Origin: Megasphaera sp. NM10
Lineage (GTDB): Bacteria > Bacillota > Negativicutes > Veillonellales > Megasphaeraceae
DNA length: 64,000 nt
Direction of reading: 5' to 3'
Assembly (NCBI RefSeq): GCF_000417505.1
Contig: NZ_APHY01000035.1
Span: forward strand, 48,801-112,800
Positions 7,327-16,436 of the stretch are shown one piece after another. The notes beneath the pieces are model-generated. The model saw only the letters and a list, made by a program, of their open reading frames with translations. It was not told where the DNA came from and made no database searches. Both the position numbers and the translations under genes were made by a program. Positions within the stretch are counted from its first letter, which is position 1. Each line of letters begins with the position of its first letter.

Positions 7327-8177
7327 ATATCCAAATAGGTCCAGCCCTGGTCCTGGTGGATTTTCTTTTCTTTCATGAGGTGGCCCAAGGCGCGCTTGAA
7401 GGCGGCTTTGCTCAGGCCGAATTTGGCTTTGATGACGGCCGGTGCCGTCTTGTCGCCATAGGGCATCTTGCCCTTGCGCTGCTTGAGGAAGTCCAGGATA
7501 CGTTCGGCATCGGGATTGATGGCATTTTCCTTGGTCTGGCGCAGGGAGATGTTAATGCGGCCGTCTTCGCGCAGGTAGGTGATGCGGCCTTTGATCATCT
7601 GGCCGATGAGGATGGGCCCGTTGAATTCGCTGCGGTGCAGGAAGGCGATCCAGCGTTCGCGGGTCATGAGGTATGCCCCCTGGTCGGTCATGTTGTAGAC
7701 CGCCCCTTCGACCCAGTCGCCGACTTTGGCGTCCGTCGCCGCCCGCGAAGCCCGGCGCATTTCATCTTCCACTTCCATAGAGACGGCCAGACGGTGGGAC
7801 TTGTCTTCATAGAGCTTGACCCAGACGTATTCCCCTTCCTTGGGGCGGCCTTTCATTTCGGCAAAGGGCATGAAGATGCCCCGTTCCGTGCCGACGTCGA
7901 CGAAGGCACCGAAGCGCGTCGTATTGATGACCGGCGCATAGCCGATCTGGCCGACTTTGATCTTCGGCAGGCGCATAGAGGCCGTCAGGCGGCCTGACGG
8001 GTCGTGGTACAAGAAGACCGTCACTTTGTCGCCGACTTTGACGTCGCCTGTCTGCTGGTTCTTATGGAGTAAAATATCGTCGTTCGTATTGCCCGTACCG
8101 CCGTTCAAAAAGACGCCCATATCGCTCTGGCGCAGGGCTTCCAGCGTAACAATACTATTTTCCTGAAGTGTCGTCAT
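7323..8177 (-). CDS. cvfB: CvfB-type RNA-binding protein (S1 domains + winged helix)
   Basis: A 284-residue protein of the conserved virulence factor B family (YitL-like). Successive S1-type OB folds are visible around residues 8-60, 68-130 and 145-210; the second contains FGAFVDVGTERGIFMP and the third ends in GRINISLRQ. A C-terminal winged-helix segment rich in Lys follows (PAVIKAKFGLSKAAFKRALG). Family members bind RNA and affect expression of virulence or stress genes, and the precise role is not established. The start is taken as ATG 8177 (MTTLQENS), which overlaps the ribosome-binding region at the rsfS end; the two genes are one base apart. It is the last gene of the long minus-strand run. 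Confidence 0.86.
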   Translation of the reverse strand: MTTLQENSIVTLEALRQSDMGVFLNGGTGNTNDDILLHKNQQTGDVKVGDKVTVFLYHDPSGRLTASMRLPKIKVGQIGYAPVINTTRFGAFVDVGTERGIFMPFAEMKGRPKEGEYVWVKLYEDKSHRLAVSMEVEDEMRRASRAATDAKVGDWVEGAVYNMTDQGAYLMTRERWIAFLHRSEFNGPILIGQMIKGRITYLREDGRINISLRQTKENAINPDAERILDFLKQRKGKMPYGDKTAPAVIKAKFGLSKAAFKRALGHLMKEKKIHQDQGWTYLDI

Positions 8178-8178
8178 C

Positions 8179-8562
8179 TTATTCACCTTCGTAGGCAATG
8201 CGCGGTGCGTCGCACCATAAGTTTTCCAGATCGTAATACTGACGATCCTGTTCGACGAAGACGTGGGCAATGACTTCACCGGCATCGATGAGGATCCACT
8301 TGCCTTCGCGGTAGCCTTCGACGTGACGGACATCATAGCCGTTCTTTTCCATCTGTTCTTCGATATTGTCGGCAATACTCTGGGACTGCCGGTTGTTGCG
8401 GGCACTGCAGATGACGAAGTAGTCCGCCATGAGGGACGAATCGCTCATATCGAGGGTGACGATGTCCCAGGCTTTCTTGTCGTCAGCGGCCTTGCAGGCA
8501 ATTTCATAGCTCTTCAGTTCTTTCGGTTGTTCAGCTTTCGCTGCTTTCATGGTAATTGGCAT
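8179..8562 (-). CDS. rsfS: Ribosomal silencing factor RsfS
   Basis: A 127-residue protein that binds ribosomal protein L14 (uL14) on the 50S subunit and blocks subunit joining when nutrients are low. The family core KKAWDIVTLDMSDSSLMADYFVICSA is easily seen, followed by the conserved HVEGYREGKWILIDAGEVIAHVF segment. ATG 8562 has AAAGGAG about 11 bases upstream. Its place after nadD-yqeK-lcp is the usual Firmicute arrangement (nadD, yqeK, rsfS). The next gene cvfB starts one base after its stop, so they are translationally close. Confidence 0.95.
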   Translation of the reverse strand: MPITMKAAKAEQPKELKSYEIACKAADDKKAWDIVTLDMSDSSLMADYFVICSARNNRQSQSIADNIEEQMEKNGYDVRHVEGYREGKWILIDAGEVIAHVFVEQDRQYYDLENLWCDAPRIAYEGE

Positions 8563-8589
8563 GTATATAGTAACTCCTTTATGACGTAA

Positions 8590-9558
8590 TTATTGTTTCG
8601 TATCATCCGGTTCCGGCGCCGTCGAGATGGCGTTGTTCGTGCGGCCAATGACTTTCTGGACTTCGACCGGATCGTAGGTCCAGTAGTATTTCGTATCGCC
8701 GTTCTTGCCGCTCATGGCCATTTCGCCGGGCAGGATATAGAAATCGATGTTGTCAGCCGTCACGCCGCGGAAATCGAAGGCCAGCTGGGCCATGTCCTTG
8801 GCGGAAATGTTGGAATCGACGTTGTGCCAGGCCCGGTACATGAAGAAGGCATTGGTCACGCCGAAGCAGTCCTGCCGATCTTCATAGAAGTTCTTGATGA
8901 ACCGTTCCTGCCGCTGCGTCCGCGACAGATAGCCGTCCGCGTCGATATAGCGCATATAGCCGGCGGCTTCCTTCCCGGTCAGGGTCTGATAGCCCTGGAA
9001 GAGGTTGATGTCGGTCTTCCCCGTCGCTTCGTCGCCGTGGTACATGTTCTTTTCGACGTAAATCGGCACACCGCCGCTGAGGTCGACCATCTTCGAGAAG
9101 GAATCGGCCGTAAAGGTCGCATAATACGGGATGGGGATGTGGAAAATGTCTTCGACGACGGCCCGGACCAGGCTCATGCCGCCTTCACTGTAGACATCCT
9201 GCAATTCCTGGATGCCCTTTTCCTTGCGCCCTTCGATTTTCGTATCGTCAGGCAGCATGATGATGTCGATGTGCTTCTTGGCCTTGTTGATAGCCGCGAC
9301 GCCGACGAAATTCGCCTGCTGCGGGTCCCCGCCATCGGTGCCGAGGAGCAGGACGTAGAGCGGCTTGTCCGGGCTGGTCTGGGCAAAGACGGAGCTGTCG
9401 CTCTGGGTCTGGCTCGTGTCCGGCACATCCTGCTGGATCGGCGCCTCTTTGATGGACTGGTAATGCAGGTACAGGGACCGGCCTGCCAGGACGATGGCGA
9501 TGGCGGCGACGACGGCCAGGATGCGGTATAATATCTTTCTTCGTTTCTCCTGTGTCAT
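8590..9558 (-). CDS. LytR-CpsA-Psr (LCP) family envelope protein
   Basis: A 322-residue protein with one N-terminal membrane anchor (about residues 9-28) and an extracytoplasmic LCP domain. LCP proteins transfer undecaprenyl-linked glycopolymers to peptidoglycan. The start of the domain is VLLLGTDGGDPQQ, with acidic metal/pyrophosphate residues. The later basic motif YMRYIDADGYLSRTQRQERFI contains the Arg residues that hold the lipid pyrophosphate. In a diderm the acceptor polymer is unclear; csaB in the same gene run hints at a modified wall polymer. GGAAGG lies 7 bases before ATG 9558, and the gene follows yqeK by 2 bases. Confidence 0.9.
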   Translation of the reverse strand: MTQEKRRKILYRILAVVAAIAIVLAGRSLYLHYQSIKEAPIQQDVPDTSQTQSDSSVFAQTSPDKPLYVLLLGTDGGDPQQANFVGVAAINKAKKHIDIIMLPDDTKIEGRKEKGIQELQDVYSEGGMSLVRAVVEDIFHIPIPYYATFTADSFSKMVDLSGGVPIYVEKNMYHGDEATGKTDINLFQGYQTLTGKEAAGYMRYIDADGYLSRTQRQERFIKNFYEDRQDCFGVTNAFFMYRAWHNVDSNISAKDMAQLAFDFRGVTADNIDFYILPGEMAMSGKNGDTKYYWTYDPVEVQKVIGRTNNAISTAPEPDDTKQ

Positions 9559-9560
9559 CC

Positions 9561-10157
9561 TCAGGCCTTCCCATCTGCGGCACGGACGACGTCGATCTGG
9601 GCATTGCGGTTGACGACGGTGCCGACGAAAATAGGTTTGCCCTGGTCGAGGAGATGGCGGATCGTCGAATCATAGCCCAAGAGGACGGCTTCATCGAGGT
9701 CGCGCCTGGCTGCCTGGCGCAGGTCGTCGACACCGTCGAAGTCGCGGTTCACTTCGATGTAATCGGCGAGGAAAATGATTTTTTCCAGGGTGCTCATCTG
9801 TTCCGCCCCGGTCGTGTGGTGGGCGACGGCCCCCAAGAGGGCCGGGTCGGTAATGCCATAGCGCTCCTTGGCGATGGTCACGGCCGCATAGCCGTGGAGC
9901 AGGCCGCCGTTAGCCAGGATAGGTGCCGGCAGGACGGGAAAGGATTTTTCCGCCAGTGCCTGCATCTCCGGCAGGGGCAGCTGTTTGGCAGCATCGTGCA
10001 AAAGGCCGGCTACTTCAGCCGTATCGGCATCGCAGCCGTAGCGGTCTGCCAATTCGCGGGCCGCTGCTGCTACACCCAGTACATGGGTATAGCGATGAGA
10101 AGACAGAGATTTCTTTAAATCCTCTTTGATTCTATCTTTGAATTCTTCGTTGTACAT
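9561..10157 (-). CDS. yqeK: HD-domain Ap4A hydrolase YqeK
   Basis: A 198-residue HD-superfamily phosphohydrolase. YqeK enzymes cleave diadenosine tetraphosphate symmetrically into two ADP. Metal ligands are visible as H25 in SSHRYTHVLGV, H54-D55 in GLLHDAAK, and the later VAHHTTG and FLADYIE motifs. I choose ATG 10157 (MYNEEFKD), because earlier in-frame codons would be out of step with the family. This start overlaps the 3' end of nadD by 43 bases. The nadD-yqeK-rsfS order is common in Firmicutes, and here an LCP gene is inserted before rsfS. Confidence 0.93.
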   Translation of the reverse strand: MYNEEFKDRIKEDLKKSLSSHRYTHVLGVAAAARELADRYGCDADTAEVAGLLHDAAKQLPLPEMQALAEKSFPVLPAPILANGGLLHGYAAVTIAKERYGITDPALLGAVAHHTTGAEQMSTLEKIIFLADYIEVNRDFDGVDDLRQAARRDLDEAVLLGYDSTIRHLLDQGKPIFVGTVVNRNAQIDVVRAADGKA

Positions 10158-10756
10158 TGATATACTCCATTTTTTCTGATGTATTCGGCCACAGCCGGCG
10201 GTATCATATAGCGCACAGATAGCCCTAAGCGGATGCGGCGGCGCAGTTCTGTCGATGAGATTTCCATGGTCGGTACGGGCAGCTTGAGGATATGCTTCCC
10301 CAGCTCTCCGAAAGAGGCGATGATGGAATCGATCTGTTCTGAGCCATCGGGCCGGGTCGCTCCGACGAACTGGCACAGCTTCAGGATTTCTTCCGGTTCC
10401 TTCCAGTTGTACAGGTCGTGGATCGTGTCTGTACCGGATATAAAATACAAGATATACGACGGTCCGTAGAGCTTCTTCAGGAAGCGCAGCGTATCGACCG
10501 TATAGGAGTTGCCCTTGCGGCGCATCTCCATATCACTGACTGTAAAATGCGGGTTGTCAGCCGTAGCCAGGCGCGTCATGGCCAGGCGCTGCTCGGCCGT
10601 CGCGCCGTTGACGTTCTTGTTGGGCGTGATGTATGACGGCACGAAGAGGACCTTGTCCAGGTGAAAGGTCTGGCGCGCTTCTTCAGCGACCATGAGATGG
10701 CCTAAATGGATGGGATTGAAGGTCCCTCCCATGATGCCGAGCCTAGTGATTTCCAT
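10115..10756 (-). CDS. nadD: Nicotinate-nucleotide adenylyltransferase
   Basis: NadD joins nicotinate mononucleotide and ATP to form deamido-NAD in the NAD synthesis pathway. NadE, which does the next step, is at 58144-60045. The protein has 213 residues. The nucleotidyltransferase signature GGTFNPIHLGHL is at residues 10-21 and the second motif ISSTELR near residue 170. SGTDTIHDLYNW is the family's central substrate loop. The C-terminal 14 residues are encoded within the overlap with yqeK. The start ATG at 10756 overlaps the end of a small upstream ORF, suggesting translational coupling. Confidence 0.95.
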   Translation of the reverse strand: MEITRLGIMGGTFNPIHLGHLMVAEEARQTFHLDKVLFVPSYITPNKNVNGATAEQRLAMTRLATADNPHFTVSDMEMRRKGNSYTVDTLRFLKKLYGPSYILYFISGTDTIHDLYNWKEPEEILKLCQFVGATRPDGSEQIDSIIASFGELGKHILKLPVPTMEISSTELRRRIRLGLSVRYMIPPAVAEYIRKNGVYQCTTKNSKIESKRI

Positions 10757-10907
10757 GGTACCAATAGATTCCTCCCCAGGCGATAGCTACTGCTAACGCG
10801 TAAAGCAATAAAAATCTGGCATAATGCCGGTATTCAAACTGTGTCTTCGGCGACGCAGCGTACTGGCGCAGGGTCCGTCCATACCCGCGCAGCTTCCGCA
10901 GCCTCAA
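10743..10907 (-). CDS. Unrecognised 54-residue putative membrane protein between proA and nadD
   Basis: A short ORF fills the gap between proA and nadD exactly. A TTG at 10907-10905 overlaps the proA stop (TTGA), and its own TAG at 10745-10743 lies inside the start of nadD. The product would begin MRLRKLRGYGRTLRQY, a strongly basic stretch of about 30 residues, followed by one hydrophobic helix (FLLLYALAVAIAWGGIYWY) and a short tail. The basic-inside, single-helix pattern and perfect fit between neighbours favour a real gene. No clear ribosome-binding site is seen, so translation would depend on coupling to proA. I do not recognise a family. Confidence 0.5.
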   Translation of the reverse strand: MRLRKLRGYGRTLRQYAASPKTQFEYRHYARFLLLYALAVAIAWGGIYWYHGNH

Positions 10908-12147
10908 CGGACCTGACCGTCGCCGTCGACGAGGTATTTATAGGACACGAGAGCTTCCAGCCCCATGGGTCCGCGGACATGCAGCTTCTGCGTACTGATG
11001 CCGATTTCGGCGCCAAAGCCGAATTCAAAGCCATCGGTAAAGCGCGTCGACGCGTTGACGTAGACAGCGGCCGAATCGACGGCGGCCTGGAAGGCAGCCG
11101 CAGTGGCCTTGTTTTCCGTGATGATGGCTTCCGAATGGTGAGTGCTGAAACGGCGGATATGGTCCAGTGCTTCCTGGAGGGAGCCGACGACCTTGACCGA
11201 CATGATGAGGGCGTTGTATTCCGTCGCCCAGTCGTCGTCACTGGCAGCCTTCATGGCGCTGGACTGGCAGGCTTCGTCGTCACCGCGCAGCTCGACGCCG
11301 TCGGCTTTCATGACCGGCACCAGTTTCTTGAGAAAGGCCTGGGCCACATCGCGGTGGACCAGGAGCGTTTCCATGGCGTTGCACGTCGACGGCCGCGAGA
11401 CCTTGGCATTTTCGACGATCTTGACGGCCATGTCCAAATCGGCATCCTTGTCGACGTAGACGTGGCAGACGCCGCTCCCCGTTTCGATGCAGGCACTGTC
11501 GCCGTGTCGACGACCATGCGGATCAGGCCGGCCCCGCCGCGGGGAATGGCCAGGTCGATATAGCGGCGCAAGGTCAAGAGTTCTTTGACCAGGGCCCGGT
11601 CGGTATCCTCGATGAGGTTCACAGCATCGGCCGGAAGGCCGGCTGCGGCCAGGCTTTCGCGGATGACTTTGGCCAGGGCCGTATTGGAAGCGATGGCTTC
11701 ACTGCCGCCGCGGAGAACGCAGGCATTACCGGCTTTGACGCAGAGGACGGCGGCGTCGACCGTGACGTTGGGCCGCGATTCATAAATGATGGCGATGACG
11801 CCTAAGGGCACGCTGACCTTGCGGATGTGCAAGCCGTTGGGGCGGTCCCATTCGTCGAGGACGACGCCGGCCGGGTCTGGCAGGGCGATGACCTGGCGGA
11901 CGCCTTCGGCCATGGCGGCGATGCGCTCTTTGGTCAGCGTCAGGCGGTCGACCATGGCCGACGCCATGCCCTTGGCTTTAGCCCGCTGCAAGTCGACGGC
12001 ATTGGCTGCCAGGATATCGGTTTCATGGGCGACGAGACCGTCGGCGATGGCGGCCAGAGCCTGATTCTTTTCCGCCGTAGAGGCAGCGGCCAGGACGTAC
12101 GAGGCTTCCTTGGCGTCACGGCCTTTGCGGAATACTTCGGATATCAT
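10904..12147 (-). pseudogene. proA: Gamma-glutamyl phosphate reductase with one frameshift
   Basis: ProA reduces glutamyl-5-phosphate to glutamate semialdehyde, the second step of proline synthesis; proB is directly upstream (16-base gap). ATG 12147 begins MISEVFRKGR. Frame 1 is normal through VVDTATVP. At about 11500 one base is missing and the sequence continues in another frame as IETGSGVCHVYVDKDADLDMAVKIVENAKVSRPSTCNAMET, holding the catalytic Cys in the SRPSTCNAMET motif, on to VSYKYLVDGDGQVR and TGA at 10904. If the missing base is restored, the protein is a full-length ALDH-fold enzyme of about 415 residues. No other damage is visible, so a sequencing error is more likely than true gene loss. 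Confidence 0.9.
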
Positions 12148-12162
12148 AGAAAATACCCCCTT

Positions 12163-13293
12163 TTAATACATGGCGACGAGATTATCGCGATGAATGACTT
12201 CCTCATAAATGCCATTGTGGCCCAGGACCTTGGGAATATCCGCAGACTGCAGGCCCTTGATGGCATTGATGTTGACGCTGCTGTAGTTGCTGATGCCCTT
12301 GGCAATGGTCAGGCCGTCGTAGACGACGCTGACGATGTCCCCTTCATCGAAGATGCCTTCGACGGCGGTAATGCCGACGGGCAGGAGGCTCGAACCGTGG
12401 TCGATGATGGCATTGCGGCAGCCCTGGTCGACGACGAGCCGGCCCTGGGCCTTGCTGCCCGATACGAGCCAGCGCTTCTTCGAGTGCAGCGGCGTTTCTT
12501 TAGCTTTGAACAGCGTCCCCACTTCTTCGCCGGCGCAGATACGGCTGATGATGCCGTCTTCACTGCCCGAGGCGATGACCATGTCCACATCGGCTGCCGT
12601 GGCAATGGACGCAGCCTGTATCTTAGTGTACATGCCGCCCGTGCCCATACTGGACCCGGCGTCGCCGGCGATTTCATAGATGTGCTTGTCGATGTTGTCG
12701 ACGACAGGGATGATTTTGGCATCATCATGGGTCCGCGGATTATCCGTGTAGAGGCCGTCGATGTCGGACAAGAGGATGAGCAGGTCGGCGTCGACGAGGC
12801 CGCTGACCATAGCCGACAGCGTGTCGTTGTCGCCGATTTTGTATTCATCGACGGCGACGACGTCGTTTTCATTGATGATGGGAATGACGCCCATGTCGAG
12901 CATCGTCAGCAAAGCGTTGCGAGAGTTCATGAACTTGCTCCGGTCCTGGGAATCCATGCGGGTCAGCAGGACCTGGCCGACGACCTGGCCGTATTCGCGG
13001 AAGAGCCGTTCATACGTATGCATGAGGACGCCCTGGCCGACGGCGGCGAGAGCCTGCTTTTCCCGTATCGACCGGGGCCGGTGGTCCATGTGGAGCGGCG
13101 CCATACCGGCATTGGTCGCGCCGGAGCTGACGAGGATCATCTGCTTACCCTGGTTCTGGAGATCCGCCAGTTCCCGGACCAGGTGTTCCATACGCCGATA
13201 GTTCAATTTTCCCGTAGCATGGGAAATGGTGCTGGACCCGACCTTGACGACGATGCGTTTCTTCTGGCCGAAGTCCCTGCTTGTACTGTTCAC
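12163..13293 (-). CDS. proB: Glutamate 5-kinase
   Basis: ProB phosphorylates glutamate with ATP to start proline synthesis and is normally feedback-inhibited by proline. The 376-residue protein has an N-terminal amino-acid-kinase domain (KVGSSTISH near residue 16; LVSSGATNAGM; INENDVVAVDEYKIGDNDTLSAMV) and a C-terminal PUA domain from about residue 285 (KAQGRLVVDQGCRNAI onward). This is the full two-domain architecture. The ATG at 13293 lies 13 bases after the yhbY stop. It forms an operon with proA. Confidence 0.95.
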   Translation of the reverse strand: MNSTSRDFGQKKRIVVKVGSSTISHATGKLNYRRMEHLVRELADLQNQGKQMILVSSGATNAGMAPLHMDHRPRSIREKQALAAVGQGVLMHTYERLFREYGQVVGQVLLTRMDSQDRSKFMNSRNALLTMLDMGVIPIINENDVVAVDEYKIGDNDTLSAMVSGLVDADLLILLSDIDGLYTDNPRTHDDAKIIPVVDNIDKHIYEIAGDAGSSMGTGGMYTKIQAASIATAADVDMVIASGSEDGIISRICAGEEVGTLFKAKETPLHSKKRWLVSGSKAQGRLVVDQGCRNAIIDHGSSLLPVGITAVEGIFDEGDIVSVVYDGLTIAKGISNYSSVNINAIKGLQSADIPKVLGHNGIYEEVIHRDNLVAMY

Positions 13294-13306
13294 AAAGCCT
13301 CACGTC

Positions 13307-13600
13307 CTAGTCTTTAATAAATTCGTAATGAGATTTCTTGTCTTTCTTCTTGAATAAGACGCCGTAGTGGCCGATGACCTGGATGAGTTCGGCGCCGAGC
13401 ATATCGGCCAAATCTTCCATGGTTTCCTTCGTCGGCAGATTGGCGTTGTTGAGGACGTGGGCCTTGATCAGTTCCCGCGCCGTAATAGCAGCACGGGCGC
13501 TGTCGATGACGGCATCGCTGAGGCCGTCCTTGCCAATCTGGACGACAGACGGCATGAGGCTGGCCATGCCCTTGAGTTGCTTCTTATCTTTATTGTTCAT
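13307..13600 (-). CDS. yhbY: CRM-domain ribosome assembly RNA-binding protein YhbY
   Basis: A 97-residue CRM-domain protein that binds pre-50S particles or 23S rRNA. The family start LKGMASLMPSVVQIGKDGLSDAVIDSARAAI and the GxxG-type loop are present. AAGGAG lies about 8 bases before ATG 13600. It lies between obgE, another 50S assembly factor, and proB, which is the frequent Negativicute arrangement obgE-yhbY-proB-proA. Confidence 0.93.
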   Translation of the reverse strand: MNNKDKKQLKGMASLMPSVVQIGKDGLSDAVIDSARAAITARELIKAHVLNNANLPTKETMEDLADMLGAELIQVIGHYGVLFKKKDKKSHYEFIKD

Positions 13601-13648
13601 ATGGATCTCCTTGTGCTCATTATTATGTAAAATATGTTGGACTCAGGC

Positions 13649-13673
13649 GGGCTCGCCACGTGCGAGCCCCTAC
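13649..13673 (-). repeat. GTAG-footed palindrome, arms GGGGCTCGC
   Basis: GGGCTCGC-CACGTG-CGAGCCCC then TAC. Lies between obgE and yhbY, only 5 bases from a second-hairpin fragment of the double-hairpin family. Confidence 0.75.
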
Positions 13674-13677
13674 GATG

Positions 13678-13698
13678 GCTCCCCTATCAGGGGAGCCA
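13678..13698 (+). repeat. Double-hairpin repeat, truncated copy 2
   Basis: Only the outer hairpin GGCTCCCCTATCAGGGGAGCC is present, located between the obgE stop and the adjoining palindrome. Confidence 0.7.
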
Positions 13699-13711
13699 AT
13701 GGCGGCCTGCG

Positions 13712-14984
13712 TTATTTGTGGTATTCAAATTCCATGGAATAAATGCGGACGGTGTTGCCGTCCTGGATGCCGTGTTCCTGGAGGAGCTTGTCCAGTTCCA
13801 TGTAGCGCCAGATGCGCTGGAAGCGGCGCAGGGACTGGTCGTCGTCGAAGTTGGTCATAGCGACGAGGTTTTCGATGCGGGCGCCGGTGATGACGAAGGC
13901 GCCGTCGTCGTCGCGCTTGACTTCAAAGTCCGGCTTATTCTGGGCTTTATAGACGACTTCTTCCGTCATTTCGTCCGGTTCTTCGACGTACTCTTCGAGC
14001 ATCGTCCAGACCCGTTCCAGGAGCTTGTCCATGCCTTCGCCGGTCATGGCGCAGATGGGATAGACTTCGACGCCGTGAGCGGTCATGTAGTCCATGAGCC
14101 GTTCCAGGTTGTCCGAATCGCCGAGGAGGTCGATTTTGTTGGCCGCTACGACCTGGCGTTTGCGCGCCAGTTTTTCGCTGTATTTCGCCAGTTCGGCATT
14201 GATCTTTTCATAGTCTTCGATGGGGTCGCGCCCTTCGATGCCCGACACGTCGACGACGTGGATGAGGATCTTCGTCCGTTCGATGTGGCGCAGGAAATCG
14301 TGGCCCAGGCCGACGCCTTCACTGGCGCCGTCGATGAGGCCGGGGATATCGGCCATGACGAAACTGCGGTGGTCCGGCAGGTTGACGACACCCAAAATCG
14401 GGTTGAGCGTCGTGAAGTGGTAAGCTGCGACTTCCGGCTGAGACTGCCGAAACCTTGCGCAGGATACTCGACTTGCCGACGCTGGGGTAACCCAGGAGGC
14501 CGACGTCAGCCAGGACCTTCAGTTCCAGGCGCAGCCACCGTTCTTCCCCCGGTTCGCCCCGTTCGGCAAAGGTCGGCGTCCGGTTGGCGCTGGTGCGGAA
14601 ATGCCAGTTGCCGCGGCCGCCGCGGCCGCCTTTGGCGACGATGGCCCGCTGGCCGTCGCGGGATAAGTCGGCTATGACCTGGCCCGTTTCTTCATCTTTG
14701 ACGATGGTCCCCAAGGGAACAGTGATCAATAAATCTTCGGCATTGCGGCCGTACTTGTTGCTGCCTTCACCTTTTCCGCCGGGCTTGGCCTTGAACAGGC
14801 GGCGGAACCGGAAGTCGACCAGGGTATTGACGTTGCGGTCGGCGACGAGGACGACGTTGCCGCCCTGGCCGCCGTCACCGCCGTTCGGCCCGCCCTTGGG
14901 GACGAACTTTTCGTGACGGAAACTGCTCATGCCGTCGCCGCCCTTGCCGGACTGTACAAAAATTCTTGCTCTGTCTATAAACAT
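13712..14984 (-). pseudogene. obgE: GTPase ObgE/CgtA with one frameshift
   Basis: Obg is an essential GTPase for late 50S ribosome assembly and stress signalling. ATG 14984 ([10 protein letters not shown]) opens the Gly-rich Obg fold, with its GKGGDG and [12 protein letters not shown] repeats. The G1 motif GYPSVGKSS follows near residue 167. At about 14445 the frame changes by one base. The second part carries the switch segment with the G3 [12 protein letters not shown], the G4 NKIDLLG, and a C-terminal OCT domain ending EFEYHK. Together they make a normal protein of about 424 residues. The gene is essential in bacteria studied, so a base-call error in this sequence is the most likely cause. 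Confidence 0.93.
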
Positions 14985-15119
14985 ATTTCACCTCATAGGA
15001 ATACATGCGGATACAGAAAGAGACACAGCATACATATACCATGTCTCCTGTCTATCTGTCCAAAAATATCTAATTGACGTTACTATCAAATTTTAAAGCA
15101 TATTCGCTCATCTGTAAAG

Positions 15120-16277
15120 TCATTTTTCCTGAATAATTTCCAAAGCCTTCTCGAACTGGCTGTCTTCCGGGTCGGACGGCGTCAAGGGAACGACGACATC
15201 CGGTTCGATACCGACGCCGTCGATTTCGCGGCCATTCGTCGTCCGATACTTGGCGACGGTCACTTTGACGGCTGATGCCGAGTCGACGGGGAAGACGCCC
15301 TGGACGGTCCCCTTGCCGTAGGTCTTGACGCCGACGATGGGTCCGAGTTTCATGTCCTGGACGGCACCGGCGACGATTTCCGAAGCGCTGGCCGAATTTT
15401 CATTGACCAAGACGACGATGGGAATCGGGTCATCCGTCCCCTGGGCCGTGTACTGGTCCACTTTGCCATCCTGTTCCGTATAAGACACGATGGTACTGTT
15501 GGGCGGAACGAAATTGCTGGCCACGCCGACAGCCTGTTCGACGATGCCGCCCGGGTTGTCACGCAGGTCGAGGATGAGCTTGTTCATGCCCTGCTCGCGG
15601 AGCTTGGTGAATTCCTTGGTGAAATCGTCAGCCGTGCCATCACTGAAGACGGCCACGCGGATATAGCCGACGTCCGTGCCGTCGACCATCTTGCCGGCGA
15701 CTGTCGGCACGTGGATCTGGCGGCGCTGGACGGTAAAGGATTGTTCTTCGCCATCGCGGCGGACGACGAGGTCGACGCTGGTGTCGACAGGTCCGCGGAT
15801 GTTCTTGGACACATCTTCCAGCTGATAGCCCTCGACGGACGTGCCATCAATGGACACCAGGATATCACCGCGCTGGAGACCCGCTTCCTCAGCCGGACTG
15901 CCTTCCATGACACCGGCGATGAGGATGCCTTCATCGGTAGAGGCGATGTAGACGCCGATGCCGGCGTAAGTGCCGCTCATCTGGGCGGAAAAGTCTTTAT
16001 ACAAATCGCCGCCGAGATAGGTCGAATGTTTATCGCCCAAAGTACTGACCATGCCCTTCAAGGCACCGTCAAAGATGGCGTTTTTATCGACATTTTCGGC
16101 ATAATGGCTTTCGATGATTTCCAAGGTCCGGAAAAACTCGAACATCGACGAAGGCCGGCCCGTATAATACCAAAAGAGGCCAACCATGGCGACAATCATG
16201 ATGATCATACCGCTGCAGACATATCCCAGCGGCCGGCGGACGCTCTCCCACGTCTGCCGTAAACTATGTTTCCCCAT
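15120..16277 (-). CDS. ctpA: Carboxyl-terminal processing protease (S41, CtpA-like)
   Basis: A periplasmic S41 peptidase of 385 residues. It has an N-terminal membrane anchor (about residues 14-38), a PDZ domain around residues 110-190 (GILIAGVMEGSPAEEAGLQRGDILVSIDG) and the protease core. The nucleophile Ser lies in NENSASASEIVAGA and the catalytic Lys in GVKTYGKGTVQG. I place the start at ATG 16277 (MGKHSLRQ), 7 bases after AAGGAGG; the longer reading frame upstream lacks such a site and runs into repeat sequence. It is downstream of the EnvC-like M23 gene and FtsEX, which suggests a role in peptidoglycan hydrolase turnover at division. Confidence 0.93.
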   Translation of the reverse strand: MGKHSLRQTWESVRRPLGYVCSGMIIMIVAMVGLFWYYTGRPSSMFEFFRTLEIIESHYAENVDKNAIFDGALKGMVSTLGDKHSTYLGGDLYKDFSAQMSGTYAGIGVYIASTDEGILIAGVMEGSPAEEAGLQRGDILVSIDGTSVEGYQLEDVSKNIRGPVDTSVDLVVRRDGEEQSFTVQRRQIHVPTVAGKMVDGTDVGYIRVAVFSDGTADDFTKEFTKLREQGMNKLILDLRDNPGGIVEQAVGVASNFVPPNSTIVSYTEQDGKVDQYTAQGTDDPIPIVVLVNENSASASEIVAGAVQDMKLGPIVGVKTYGKGTVQGVFPVDSASAVKVTVAKYRTTNGREIDGVGIEPDVVVPLTPSDPEDSQFEKALEIIQEK

Positions 16278-16299
16278 CAGGGTGCCTCCTTGTGTGTAA

Positions 16300-16390
16300 A
16301 AAAAGTTCATCGTAGTCCGTTCATCGTTGATCGTAAAAGATAAAAAATTACCCGTCACGATGAACGACGAACGACGAACGAAAAACGATT
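16300..16390. repeat. Low-complexity repeat of GTTCATCGT/ACGATGAAC units
   Basis: Short direct units (GTTCATCGTAGTCC, GTTCATCGTTG) are followed by inverted ones (CACGATGAACGACGAACGAC), so the stretch can fold back. Similar units recur near 38485-38525 and 42190-42205. Confidence 0.6.
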
Positions 16391-16436
16391 AGGTACTCGT
16401 GCCTGGCAGCAGAAGCCGTACCGCGCCGACTTTCCC

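Noticed and set aside
13712..14984. obgE as a true pseudogene
   Set aside because: Obg is essential in studied bacteria, and only a one-base change separates two otherwise perfect halves.
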